A stretch of 47,655 nt of DNA from Pseudomonadales bacterium (GTDB lineage Bacteria; Pseudomonadota; Gammaproteobacteria; Pseudomonadales; Azotimanducaceae), in contig JAQXDL010000011.1 in assembly GCA_029251375.1 (NCBI GenBank), forward strand, positions 1 through 47,655, given 5' to 3'. The position numbers and the translations under genes were made by a program. Position 1 is the stretch's first letter; every line of letters starts with the position of its first letter. This document shows, in pieces, positions 39,341-47,655 of the stretch. The notes below the pieces were generated by a model. It ran no database searches. It was not told the origin of the DNA and saw only the letters and a program-made list of their open reading frames with translations.

Positions 39341-40173
39341 CACCTTTTACCTTATCGGCACCGGCGAAGATTAACCTTTGTTTACTGATTACCGGCCGTC
39401 GCGCAGATGGTTATCACGATTTGCAGACCGCATTTCAAATGCTGGATATCTGTGACACCTTAAGTTTCAAGCTATCTGATCAATTAACGGTCGAATCCAA
39501 TATCGAGTTGCCGGTGCAAACTAATTTGGTGTATCTGGCTGCCAAGCTGCTGCAAGAATTCAGTGCGACGAACCAGGGTGCGACAATTTATTTAGATAAG
39601 CTTCTGCCCATGGGTGCAGGTCTTGGAGGTGGAAGTTCTGATGCAGCGACTACGTTGCTGGGTCTAAACCGTCTCTGGCAGCTAGGTATACCTGTCGATG
39701 CGTTGATGCAACTGGGTCGGCAATTGGGTGCCGATGTGCCGGTGTTTGTATTCGCTCAATCGGCGTGGGGCGAGGGTATTGGCGAGGTGTTAACCCCTTT
39801 GGTGCTGGCCAAAAGCTACTATTTAGTCGTCAGTCCTGGCTGCCATGTTGATACAGGAAGAATCTTTTCACATCCGGAATTGACACGGGACTCATCAAGC
39901 ATCACAATAGCGCGCTTTTTGGAGCACGGTGCCCGTAACGATTGTGAAAACGTCGTTAGGCAACTCTACCCAGAAGTCGATGAAGCCCTTTTGTGGTTAA
40001 ACAAATGGGGCCCTGCTAAAATGACCGGGACAGGTTCCTGTGTGTTTCTGCCATTTGACTCTCGGTTAGATGCAGAAAGTGTTGCAAGACAAGTACCTGA
40101 GCAATGGACAGCGTTCGTTGCGCAAGGGCTAGATAAGTCGCCAGTAGTGTCGCAGTTGGTGCAGTTAGGTTAA
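39331..40173 (+). CDS. ispE: 4-diphosphocytidyl-2-C-methyl-D-erythritol kinase
   Basis: IspE phosphorylates CDP-ME in the MEP isoprenoid pathway. The 280-residue GHMP kinase has APAKINLCLLITGRRADGYHDL at the start and the ATP loop LPMGAGLGGGSSDAA (about 89-103). Start GTG 39331 lies inside the lolB end, implying coupling. The order lolB-ispE-tRNA-Gln-prs is conserved. Confidence 0.96.
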   Translation: MAIAPFTLSAPAKINLCLLITGRRADGYHDLQTAFQMLDICDTLSFKLSDQLTVESNIELPVQTNLVYLAAKLLQEFSATNQGATIYLDKLLPMGAGLGGGSSDAATTLLGLNRLWQLGIPVDALMQLGRQLGADVPVFVFAQSAWGEGIGEVLTPLVLAKSYYLVVSPGCHVDTGRIFSHPELTRDSSSITIARFLEHGARNDCENVVRQLYPEVDEALLWLNKWGPAKMTGTGSCVFLPFDSRLDAESVARQVPEQWTAFVAQGLDKSPVVSQLVQLG

Positions 40174-40272
40174 CGACGCGTCATGTACGTTAGCCGAAAG
40201 TAAGATGGACGTAAGTAGAAAACGCGTACACGAGAAAGACGTACGTATATGTAGAGTTAGTGTTGTAAAGAT

Positions 40273-40348
40273 TGGGGTGTCGCCAAGTTGGTAAGGCACA
40301 AGGTTTTGATCCTTGCATGCGTAGGTTCGAGTCCTGCCACCCCAGCCA
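40273..40348 (+). tRNA. tRNA-Gln (anticodon TTG)
   Basis: A full cloverleaf is visible. The acceptor arms TGGGGTG and CACCCCA pair fully, with discriminator G and an encoded CCA at 40346-40348. The anticodon stem CAAGG/CCTTG surrounds TTTTGAT, with TTG at 40306-40308. The T arm is GTAGG-TTCGAGT-CCTGC. It lies between ispE and prs, as in Pseudomonas. Confidence 0.97.
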
Positions 40349-40349
40349 T

Positions 40350-40369
40350 CTCTTCTGAGAGTTTCGTTT
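40350..40369 (+). terminator. Weak hairpin with T-rich tail after tRNA-Gln
   Basis: CTCT (40350-40353), loop TCTG, AGAG (40358-40361), then TTTCGTTT. The stem is short, so this may be a processing or partial termination signal. Confidence 0.35.
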
Positions 40370-40444
40370 GAGACTCGATATGAGCCAATTTCTGGAACTA
40401 GTTAGAACTAGCTATAACAAGCTATAAAAACCTGGAATGACAAA

Positions 40445-41413
40445 GTGGCCGAGTTAAAAATCTTCACGGGTAATGCGCACCGAGTTCTTGCCAGTCGGGT
40501 AACTGACAGGCTGAGAATCGAACTGGGTGATGCGGAAGTTTCCAGATTCAGTGATGGTGAAGTAAGCGTAGAGATACAAGATAACGTTCGCGGTAAGGAC
40601 GTCTTCATTATCCAACCGACTTGCGCGCCCACGAATGATAATCTGATGGAGCTGATCGTGATGGCGGATTGTCTTCACAGAGCATCAGCAACCAGAATTA
40701 CGGCGGTCATCCCGTACTTCGGTTATGCAAGACAAGATCGACGGGTGCGCTCAGCACGGGTGCCTATCACCGCGCGAGTTGTCGCCGACATGCTAAGCAG
40801 TGTAGGCATTGATCGGGTGTTAACAATAGACCTTCACGCAGATCAGATTCAGGGCTTTTTTAATATCCCTGTCGATAACATTTATGCGACGCCGGTACTG
40901 CTGCTAGATATCGAGCAGAACAACTACGAGAACTTAATGATTGTCTCACCGGATGTTGGCGGTGTGGTAAGAGCGAGAGCATTGGCAAAGCAGTTAGATG
41001 ATGCCGACCTCGCGATAATTGATAAACGAAGACCGAATGCGAATGAGTCAGAGGTTATGCACATCATTGGGGATGTGGAAGGCCGCACATGCATTTTGGT
41101 TGACGACATGGTTGATACAGCTGGCACCTTGTGTGCGGCAGCCAATGCGCTCAAGCAAAACGGCGCAACCAAAGTACTGGCTTATTGCACCCACCCGGTT
41201 TTGTCCGGTAACGCAATTGACAATATCACCAAATCGTCATTGGACGAATTGGTAGTAACTGACACGATACCGCTGTCTGAAGCAGCGGCACGTCACCCAA
41301 AAATTCGTCAGCTGAGTATTGCAGACGAATTAGCCGAGTCGATACGGCGTGTCAGTAATGAAGAATCGTTGAGCGCATTGTTCAACAAGCGAATTCAACC
41401 CGCTTTGTTTTAG
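40445..41413 (+). CDS. prs: Ribose-phosphate pyrophosphokinase
   Basis: Prs makes PRPP from ribose 5-phosphate and ATP for nucleotides, histidine, tryptophan and NAD. The 322-residue product has [10 protein letters not shown], the flexible-loop region [29 protein letters not shown] and the PRPP-binding [11 protein letters not shown]. The start is GTG 40445 with a weak GGAATG upstream. Confidence 0.97.
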   Translation: MAELKIFTGNAHRVLASRVTDRLRIELGDAEVSRFSDGEVSVEIQDNVRGKDVFIIQPTCAPTNDNLMELIVMADCLHRASATRITAVIPYFGYARQDRRVRSARVPITARVVADMLSSVGIDRVLTIDLHADQIQGFFNIPVDNIYATPVLLLDIEQNNYENLMIVSPDVGGVVRARALAKQLDDADLAIIDKRRPNANESEVMHIIGDVEGRTCILVDDMVDTAGTLCAAANALKQNGATKVLAYCTHPVLSGNAIDNITKSSLDELVVTDTIPLSEAAARHPKIRQLSIADELAESIRRVSNEESLSALFNKRIQPALF

Positions 41414-41422
41414 GGGTTGAAC

Positions 41423-41443
41423 CTACCGGTACTATGCCGGTAG
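41423..41443 (+). promoter_or_regulatory. Hairpin in the prs-rplY spacer
   Basis: CTACCGG (41423-41429) pairs with CCGGTAG (41437-41443) around a seven-base loop, ten bases past the prs stop. No T run follows, so it is unlikely to be a full terminator; mRNA stability or L25 control is possible but unproven. Confidence 0.5.
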
Positions 41444-41503
41444 ATAGTCCAGTCTTTGCGGTCGCGGTAAAGCTGGTTAATTAAATCATCTAGGAGAACT
41501 AAG

Positions 41504-42163
41504 ATGGCTAACGAATTCGAGCTTGAAGCCGAAGTACGTAATGACTTGGGGAAAGGTGCGAGCCGCCGCCTACGTCGTAATGCTGGAATGGTCCCCGCTA
41601 TAGTATATGGCGCGGGCAAAGAACCAGTTTCAATTTCTATTGCACAGAATGTGTTGCAAAAGTCCTGTGAGAACGAAGCATTTTTCGCTCACATTATTAA
41701 TTTGAAAGTTGGCGGTGATAGTGAAAACGCTATTGTTAAAGGGTTACAACGTCACCCTTCAACTAATCGAATTATGCATGCGGATTTTCTGCGGGTTCGA
41801 ATGGACCAAGAAATCACGGTTGAAGTACCACTGCACTTTATCAACGAAGAATCCTGTGTTGGCGTCAAGATTGACGGCGGTATGGTTTCACACGTGATGT
41901 CATCGCTACAGATCGCTTGTCTGCCAGGTAATCTACCTGAGTACATCGAAGTCGATGTTGAAGCGCTTGCAATGGGATCTTCTCTGCATATGAGCGAGTT
42001 AACGCTTCCTGAAGGTGTCTCTGTACCTGAATTGTCATACGGCGAAGACCATGACCAAGTGGTTGTCTCGGTCGTTGCAACGCGTGCGACGGTTGAAGAA
42101 ACTGACGAGCCAGAAGCTGCAGAAGGTGACGCGGCTGAAGGCGATGCGCCAGCTGAAGACTAG
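41504..42163 (+). CDS. rplY: 50S ribosomal protein L25 (bL25, long Ctc form)
   Basis: L25 binds 5S rRNA. The 219-residue product is the long form with the 5S-binding domain (RNDLGKGASRRLRRNAGMVPAIVYG) and the C-terminal Ctc/TL5 beta domain, rather than the 94-residue E. coli form. It ends with an acidic, alanine-rich tail with repeated AEGDA. AGGAGA lies upstream of the ATG. Confidence 0.95.
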   Translation: MANEFELEAEVRNDLGKGASRRLRRNAGMVPAIVYGAGKEPVSISIAQNVLQKSCENEAFFAHIINLKVGGDSENAIVKGLQRHPSTNRIMHADFLRVRMDQEITVEVPLHFINEESCVGVKIDGGMVSHVMSSLQIACLPGNLPEYIEVDVEALAMGSSLHMSELTLPEGVSVPELSYGEDHDQVVVSVVATRATVEETDEPEAAEGDAAEGDAPAED

Positions 42164-42171
42164 GTAACGAC

Positions 42172-42768
42172 ATGAGCTCCAATTTGAAGCTCATTGTCGG
42201 TCTCGGTAATCCAGGGGAACAATACGCCAGAACCCGTCACAACGCAGGGGTCTGGCTTGTTTCCCGATTCGCCGACCAGCAAGGCGCAACGTTCAAGGAA
42301 GAAAAGAAGTTTTTTGGCCGAACGGCTACAACACTTTTTGAATCGCAGGAAATGCGCCTGCTGTTACCCACAACCTATATGAATGAAAGCGGCAAGTCCG
42401 TTAGGGCGCTGGCCCATTTCTTTAAGATTCCCCCGGAACAAATTCTTATTGTCCACGATGAACTCGATCTTCCCACAGGTGTGATTCGATTCAAGCAGGG
42501 CGGTGGCCTTGCGGGCCATAATGGTCTGCGTGACATTACCCAGCGTCTGGGTGGTAATCAGGATTTTAATCGTCTACGTATCGGTGTTGGTCATCCCGGC
42601 CAAAAATCCGATGTCACTGGCCATGTCCTAGGCAAAGTGAGTAAAAAAGACGAATCTACAATCTATCAATGTATTGATGAAGCTCTCAGGCTAATGCCGC
42701 TTGTTGTAAACGGCGAGTGGCAAAAAGCGATGAACGAGTTGAACGGTTTTAAGGTCGAGGTAAGTTAA
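42172..42768 (+). CDS. pth: Peptidyl-tRNA hydrolase
   Basis: Pth frees tRNA from dropped-off peptidyl-tRNA. The 198-residue product has VGLGNPGEQYARTRHNAG with the catalytic His23, TYMNESG and the HDELDLP block. It lies eight bases after rplY, and ychF starts directly after its TAA. Confidence 0.96.
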   Translation: MSSNLKLIVGLGNPGEQYARTRHNAGVWLVSRFADQQGATFKEEKKFFGRTATTLFESQEMRLLLPTTYMNESGKSVRALAHFFKIPPEQILIVHDELDLPTGVIRFKQGGGLAGHNGLRDITQRLGGNQDFNRLRIGVGHPGQKSDVTGHVLGKVSKKDESTIYQCIDEALRLMPLVVNGEWQKAMNELNGFKVEVS

Positions 42769-43860
42769 ATGGGTTTTAATTGTGGAATTGTTGGGTTGCC
42801 TAACGTCGGTAAATCAACTCTGTTTAATGCGTTGACGAAGGCGGGTATTGCCGCTGAAAATTTCCCTTTTTGCACCATTGAGCCGAATGCGGGTGTGGTG
42901 GCGATGCCTGATCCAAGGCTTGATCAATTAGCGGCCTTAGTAAAACCACAAAACGTCATTGCCACGACAATGGAGTTCGTTGATATCGCTGGCTTAGTTG
43001 AAGGCGCATCAAAAGGCGAAGGTTTGGGTAATCAGTTTCTGGCTAACATTCGCGAAACGGATGCTATCGCTCACGTTGTACGGTGTTTCGAAGATGAAAA
43101 TGTCATCCACGTCTCCAACAGTATTGATCCACTTCGCGATATTGAAATTATTGATACGGAATTACAGTTGGCCGATTTGGATTCTGTTGAGAAAGGCATT
43201 GCCCGTACTGGCAGAATCGCGAAGAACGGTGATAAGGATGCGATAGCTCAAAAAGCGTTGTTCGAGCGGCTAGAGGCCCATATTAATGAAGGTAAACCTG
43301 CTAGAACATTGTCTTTTACGACTGACGAGCTAACGGATTTGAAAGGTCTGCATTTGCTGACCATGAAGCCCGTTGTCTACATTGCCAATGTGGATGAGGA
43401 TGGCTTTGAAAACAACCCACACCTCGATGCCGTGCAAAAACTTGCGGACGAGCAAGGCGCGCCGATTGTTGTGATATGTAACAAGCTGGAAGCAGAGATT
43501 GCAGAGCTTGATGATGAAGAACGAACTGAATTTTTAGCGGATCTGGGTATGGCCGAGCCGGGTCTCGACCGTGTCATCAGGGCTGGCTATGAATTGTTAG
43601 GTCTGCAAACCTACTTCACCGCTGGTGAAAAAGAAGTGCGAGCTTGGACTGTCAAAAAGAATGCGACCGCGCCTCAAGCTGCTGGCGTCATCCACACAGA
43701 TTTCGAGCGAGGCTTTATTAAAGCCGAGGTGATTGGCTTTGACGACTACATCGAATTTAGCGGCGAAAATGGTGCTAGAGAAGCTGGTAAGAAGCGTATT
43801 GAAGGCAAAGAATACATCATGAAAGATGGTGATGTTGTGCTCTTCCGTTTCAATGTCTAG
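42769..43860 (+). CDS. ychF: Redox-regulated ATPase YchF (Obg family)
   Basis: YchF is an Obg-family P-loop protein that binds ATP rather than GTP and associates with the 70S ribosome. The 363-residue product has [18 protein letters not shown] (P-loop, 8-25), the [20 protein letters not shown] switch II, and a C-terminal TGS domain ending [12 protein letters not shown]. The pth-ychF pair is conserved. Confidence 0.96.
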   Translation: MGFNCGIVGLPNVGKSTLFNALTKAGIAAENFPFCTIEPNAGVVAMPDPRLDQLAALVKPQNVIATTMEFVDIAGLVEGASKGEGLGNQFLANIRETDAIAHVVRCFEDENVIHVSNSIDPLRDIEIIDTELQLADLDSVEKGIARTGRIAKNGDKDAIAQKALFERLEAHINEGKPARTLSFTTDELTDLKGLHLLTMKPVVYIANVDEDGFENNPHLDAVQKLADEQGAPIVVICNKLEAEIAELDDEERTEFLADLGMAEPGLDRVIRAGYELLGLQTYFTAGEKEVRAWTVKKNATAPQAAGVIHTDFERGFIKAEVIGFDDYIEFSGENGAREAGKKRIEGKEYIMKDGDVVLFRFNV

Positions 43861-43919
43861 CGGCCCATCGCTGTAACTGAATCCCTCGTTATAAAAACCT
43901 CTAAGATAAAAACAATGAT

Positions 43920-43939
43920 GAGCTCATGATCATGAGCTC
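43920..43939. repeat. Perfect 20 bp palindrome between ychF and the LLM oxidoreductase gene
   Basis: The arms GAGCTCATGA and TCATGAGCTC are exact reverse complements with no spacer. It lies between two convergent genes. A second small stem GGCG/CGCC around CTTTAAAA lies at 43948-43963. It could act as a bidirectional hairpin terminator or a protein site; there is no T run next to the palindrome. Confidence 0.75.
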
Positions 43940-43966
43940 GTCGCCTTGGCGCTTTAAAACGCCCTG

Positions 43967-44827
43967 CTACGAACTTATAAATGCCTGAAGCTGCTCAAGT
44001 CTCTGAGTAATTTTTTCCGGCCGCTGGCTCCCCAGATGCAATACAAGACGGTCGACACCTAAGTCCTCGTATTCGGCAATCTGATCCGGCGTTGCGTTCG
44101 GCAAGGGCGTGATGACAATTTCAAAGCCATCCCGCGAGCGATTTTCTGCCGCCAGCGCAAGATCTAAGTCAGCCAATACCGTCCGAGTCGCCTCTGGACT
44201 TAAATTAAAGCCATACCATCCGCTACCGAATCGAGCCGCACGTCTAAAACCCGCTTTGCTGTGGCCACCAATAATCATCGGTATATGTGGGTTCTGAATC
44301 GGTTTAGGATCGAGCCGACAAGCTTGCAAGTTAATGTGCTTGCCTTCGAAGGACGCTAGCTCGTGCGTCCATAGGCGTTTGATCACTTCCAAAAATTCAT
44401 CGCAGCGCGACCCACGATCTTCCCAACTATAGCCGCAGGCAATCACCTCCTCTTTGCACCAACCAACACCAACACCGAAATCAATACGTCCGTTGGTAAG
44501 CCAATCCAAAGTGGCAAACTCCTTCGCGGTGTAGATCGGATTTCGCTGTGGCACAAGCGTAATGCCGGTACCAAATCGTAACTTGCTGGTTTTAGCGGCC
44601 AGGTAGCCAAGGCTTGCCACCGTGTCCAGAATGCCGCCGCCGGCGGGTACAGGGATACGACCATCCTTGCTGCCGGGGTAGGGGAATTCCATCTCATCAA
44701 AAAGTACGACGTGCTCGCCCAGCCAGAGTGATTCGACCCCGATAGCCTCGGCGTCCTGACCAAACTTGCCCATCATTTCGGGGTTTGCGTGGGGCGACAT
44801 AAACGTTGCGAATAAACCAATTTTCAT
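43967..44827 (-). CDS. LLM-class F420-type oxidoreductase
   Basis: From ATG 44827 the 286-residue product starts MKIGLFATFMSP and is a luciferase-like TIM barrel: ESLWLGEHVV, GTGITLVPQRNP, the NGRIDFGVGVGWCKEE block and PMIIGGHSKAGFRRAAR. The subgroup is usually annotated as F420-dependent; whether this organism uses F420 or FMN is not shown. The frame stays open 57 codons upstream, but GGAG seven bases before 44827 and family alignment set the start. It stands alone. Confidence 0.88.
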   Translation of the reverse strand: MKIGLFATFMSPHANPEMMGKFGQDAEAIGVESLWLGEHVVLFDEMEFPYPGSKDGRIPVPAGGGILDTVASLGYLAAKTSKLRFGTGITLVPQRNPIYTAKEFATLDWLTNGRIDFGVGVGWCKEEVIACGYSWEDRGSRCDEFLEVIKRLWTHELASFEGKHINLQACRLDPKPIQNPHIPMIIGGHSKAGFRRAARFGSGWYGFNLSPEATRTVLADLDLALAAENRSRDGFEIVITPLPNATPDQIAEYEDLGVDRLVLHLGSQRPEKITQRLEQLQAFISS

Positions 44828-45049
44828 TGCTGCACTCCAGAATTTATTATTTGTTGTGATTTTCTGTTCTGATTTCAAAGTTACAGCAGAGAAAATACGG
44901 CGTCTAGAGAGTGTAAGGGCCAATCTATCTTGACAAAATAGGTTCGAAAATGGACAATTCGCGGCCTCTTGAATCACTGAGTTAGTAACTTCGCTCAAGA
45001 ATCTGTTTTCTTGGCAAATTCAAGGTGAGATCGAGTCGTTTTATCGTGT

Positions 45050-45126
45050 GGCTATGTAGCTCAGCTGGTTAGAGCACAGCATTCATAATGCTGGGGTCGG
45101 TGGTTCAAGTCCACCCATAGCTACCA
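45050..45126 (+). tRNA. tRNA-Met (anticodon CAT, elongator type)
   Basis: The acceptor arms GGCTATG and CATAGCT pair with G1-U72 as a wobble at the end; discriminator A and encoded CCA (45124-45126) follow. The anticodon stem CAGCA/TGCTG holds TTCATAA, CAT at 45084-45086. The T arm is GGTGG-TTCAAGT-CCACC. Overall likeness to E. coli elongator tRNA-Met is high; tRNA-Ile2 (lysidine) also has CAT but its acceptor stem differs. Confidence 0.95.
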
Positions 45127-45833
45127 ACTTCTTTGCAGCCGAAGGCTGCAAATGAAGCGTAGAATCCAGCCCACGCGCGGCAGTCTTTGGCCTCCGGCCA
45201 AATGGCGAGAGCCCCAAACGAACGGTCCAACACTAAACCTCCCCATTACCAGAGCTTCCGGCTCAAAAAAGGCGTGAATCCAGATTTTGTCACGCCCAAT
45301 TATTCCCGGAGTGACGCGTGCATTAAAGGAGTCTGCTTCGGGCTCGATTAAAGGCCTCGCTTTCTGCCTATTCTTTCCCGGGAACGACTATTGGCAGGGA
45401 CTGGTAAGAAGTATTGGTGCCCTCTTGGAAATCGACGACCTGCCGGTTTCCCCGTTTTCGACATCCGGTAAAAAGTTTCAATTAGCCTAAAAGCTGATGA
45501 TCTGGAGATGGGTGGCTGTATTGATTGTGAAGATAAGGGGAAAAACCACATATTCTAAAGAAAGGTCAAGTATCACAATTGTCGATGTTCATTGAAATCT
45601 TGGCCGCTTAACGTAATTATCTTTCTGGATGGCTACATGTCCGCTTTCTCCAAAGCAGACCTCGGACCAACGTAAGAGGAAAAGCTACCTCTTTTCCCAA
45701 AGGTGACCCCTGCAGTTTCCGAATGAGGTGGCAAATACTCACACGAATATGGGAATTTACGAGCAACGATGACAGATTTCTCCCATGGGTTACATAGAGA
45801 ACATCAACTGATACTGGCTGTACATCAATCACT
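45127..45833. other. 707 bp hairpin-rich spacer between tRNA-Met and the IS91 transposase
   Basis: No gene is supported. Hairpins seen: TTTGCAGCC-gaa-GGCTGCAAA (45132-45152); TTTGGCC-tcc-GGCCAAA (45186-45202); GAGC/GCTC (45252-45264); GGCGTGA/TCACGCC (45271-45296); GTCCGCTTT-ctcc-AAAGCAGAC with one mismatch (45639-45660); GGAAAAG/CTTTTCC (45678-45697). GAATCCAG occurs at 45162 and 45276. The first part looks like decayed REP-type units; the later part may include the end of the IS91 element. Small frames at 45287-45490 and 45348-45551 overlap on opposite strands and look non-coding. Confidence 0.55.
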
Positions 45834-47336
45834 GTGCAGTCCAGCATGTTTCATTCACTGGAGGGTCTCGCCAATGGGCGCCCTCCGCAACATGAGCGTC
45901 ACAAGCCAGAGAACACTCTGCTCTACCAGATTGTTGAGAAATACTGGCCGGTTTTCCAGGATGAACTAAATACTCAAGCTAAGAACCTGCCTTTTTTTGT
46001 AGCAAATGAATTCGATGAATATCTCAAATGTGGAAAGTTGGAGCATGGATTTCTTCGGGTTCGTTGTTCCTCTTGCCATGATGAGAAACTCGTAGCATTT
46101 AGCTGTAAGAAAAGAGGGATATGCCCCAGCTGCGGTGCCAGACGAATGGCAGATAGTGCTGCGTTGCTGGTTGATGATGTACTACCACATCAGCCCATAA
46201 GACAGTGGGTGCTGAGCTTCCCGTTTCAGCTGCGATTTCTGTTGGCAAATAATCCTCAAGCGATGGGTAAGGTGTTGGGAATTGTTAACAGAGCAATCTC
46301 AACTCACTTAATCAAAAAGGCTGGCTATAAGAAATCAACTGCCAAAACAGGATCAGTTACGCTAATACAGCGTTTTGGGAGTGCTTTAAATTTAAATCTA
46401 CATTTTCATACCCTATTCATTGACGGAGTTTACCAGCAGAAAAAGAATGGCAGACTGGTATTCCATCGGGTCAAGGCTCCCAGTGCTAGTGAGTTGAATT
46501 CACTGGTAACAAAAATCAGTCAACGCATTGCTCGCCACCTGGAGAAACAAGGTTTGCTGACAAGAGATGATGAGAATAGCTATCTGACGATGGATGGACT
46601 AGATGAAAATGTCATGAATGAACTCCAGGGCCACTCCATCACATATCGTATCGCCATTGGACCTCAGCAGGGTCGCAAAGTCTTTGCACTGCAAACAATA
46701 CCAGCTTGGGAGGACGACTTCAGCAATAGCCAGGTAGGTAAAATCGCCGGATTCTCCTTACATGCTGGTGTCGCAACTGAAGCACGACAGCGCAGGAAGT
46801 TAGAGCGATTGTGCCGCTACATCGCCCGACCTGCCGTATCAGAAAAGAGGCTTGCACTGACCTCCAATGGGATGGTGAAGTATCACTTAAAGACACCCTA
46901 TCAAGACGGTACAACCCATGTGATTTTCGAGCCCTTAGATTTCATTGCCAAATTGGCTGCGATGGTGCCGAGACCGAGGGTCAACCTAACGCGTTTTCAT
47001 GGTGTACTGGCCCCGAATAGCAAATATCGTATCAACGTAACACCAGCCAAGCGTGGCAAGGGCTGCACCAAGAAAAGTTCCGCGAACAATAATCAAAAAT
47101 CATTTGCTGAAAGCCGCAAATCACTGACATGGGCAGAAAGACTAAAGCGGGTTTTTAAAATTGATGTTTCAGTCTGTAGTCATTGCGGCGGTGAAGTCAA
47201 GATCATAGCTTGCATAGAAGATCCTGAAATAATAGAGAAGATTCTGACGCACCTGGATGCTAAATCTGATACACCTGCCCATCACCTACCGAAATCCCGG
47301 GCACCGCCGCAGGGGTTGTTATTTATCAACAAGTAA
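45834..47336 (+). mobile_element. tnpA: IS91-family rolling-circle transposase (insertion sequence, ends not defined)
   Basis: The 500-residue product (GTG 45834; ATG 45846 would give 496) is an HUH-type IS91 transposase. An N-terminal zinc region has Cys78, Cys81, Cys91, Cys97 and Cys100 (CPSC); the HUH motif is H190-F-H192 in LNLNLHFHTLF; a candidate catalytic tyrosine is Tyr329 in RYIARP. The C-terminus has another CSHCGG pair and ends RAPPQGLLF, as in many family members. No stop or frameshift interrupts it. IS91 elements move by rolling circle, have no classic terminal repeats and make no target duplication, so I cannot set the ends. Confidence 0.92.
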
Positions 47337-47343
47337 TCAAAAA

Positions 47344-47400
47344 GCTGGTGAGACCTGTGAAGCTCACTCGGACTGGCTTTTATCTCGAGTGAGTACCAGC
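47344..47400. repeat. Nested inverted repeat just after the IS91 transposase
   Basis: Outer arms GCTGGT (47344-47349) and ACCAGC (47395-47400) enclose inner arms CTCACTCG (47363-47370) and CGAGTGAG (47386-47393). The structure starts eight bases after the transposase stop. It may be a transcription terminator or part of the subterminal hairpin of the element's replication-origin end; the position fits both. Confidence 0.7.
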
Positions 47401-47655
47401 CAAATTTTGACCAAAAACTCATCAAAAGAGATGTAACCTCCCTCCTAATTCCTAAAAGTATTCTAGAAAATAGCCCTTGATCGTCACTTTGTACTTGTGG
47501 ATTTGCAGGAAAAGGGTGTTAATGCTTCTTATACTCAGTGCATGGTGCTCAATGGCGGCCAAACCAACCAATCGTTTCATACCGATGCAGCATCTTGGTA
47601 TCGCGTTCAGCAAGAAGAGAGACGTAATCACCCGGGTACCGAGGTTTTGGTTAGT
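47401..47655. other. Right-edge region with an unrecognised open frame
   Basis: After the nested repeat the only coding hint is a plus-strand frame open from 47467 (after a TAG at 47464-47466) to the window end, 63 codons, with no ATG before 47539. The peptide includes LVDLQEKGVNASYTQ and NHPGTEVLVS. I do not recognise it. It could be a gene fragment interrupted by the IS91 insertion, the start of a gene running on, or chance. Confidence 0.3.

Noticed and set aside
44828-44998. 57-residue N-terminal extension of the LLM oxidoreductase
   Set aside because: The family begins at MKIGLF; GGAG lies at the right distance for that ATG; the extension has no domain character.
45287-45551. Two short overlapping frames on opposite strands after tRNA-Met
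   Set aside because: They have no ribosome site, no recognisable domain, and lie in palindromic repeat-like DNA.
1-47655. CRISPR array, toxin-antitoxin pair, phage genes or defence system
   Set aside because: I saw no regular spacer-repeat array and no such genes; the only mobile gene recognised is the IS91 transposase.

Overview
The window is chromosomal DNA of a gammaproteobacterium. The support is the gene content and order: tuf, then contiguous S10, spc and alpha ribosomal protein operons; the proA-nadD-rsfS-rlmH-mrdA-rodA-mltB-rlpA-dacA-ybeD-lipB-lipA run; and the TPR lipoprotein-lolB-ispE-tRNA-Gln-prs-rplY-pth-ychF run known from Pseudomonas and relatives. Many genes start with GTG or TTG. 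I cannot name the order or genus from sequence alone.

Layout. 1-132 is the end of tuf. 133-367 holds a promoter and a structured S10 leader. 368-14094 carries 26 ribosomal protein genes plus secY and rpoA, closed by a strong terminator at 14115-14140. 14282-20071 has an alanine-glyoxylate type aminotransferase, a small lipoprotein coupled to uvrA, a 740 bp spacer, and ssb. 20068-21610 has uppP (convergent with ssb) and a LON-domain protein. 21781-32597 has proA, nadD, ribosome silencing and rRNA methylation genes, the cell-elongation peptidoglycan genes and the lipoate genes. 32661-36712 (minus strand) has a ThiF/MoeB-type E1 enzyme, prmC, prfA and hemA. 36946-43860 has the outer-membrane, isoprenoid, PRPP and translation genes with tRNA-Gln. 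43967-44827 is an LLM-class oxidoreductase, followed by tRNA-Met(CAT). From 45127 the DNA changes character: hairpin-rich spacer, an IS91-family transposase (45834-47336), a nested inverted repeat and an unrecognised open frame leaving the window.

Functionally, most genes serve translation (ribosome, release factor and its methylase, tRNA and peptidyl-tRNA handling), envelope growth (PBP2/RodA elongation pair, lytic transglycosylase, RlpA, PBP5-type carboxypeptidase, UppP, LolB) and cofactors (lipoate, NAD, haem, isoprenoids, PRPP).

I found no convincing undescribed multi-gene system. The observations most worth checking are the accessory boundary after tRNA-Met with REP-like hairpins and the IS91 element, the in-frame 12 bp repeats in prmC, the PQT anticodon-like tripeptide in RF1, the patterned GATC cluster in the uvrA/ssb spacer, and a perfect 20 bp palindrome between convergent genes.
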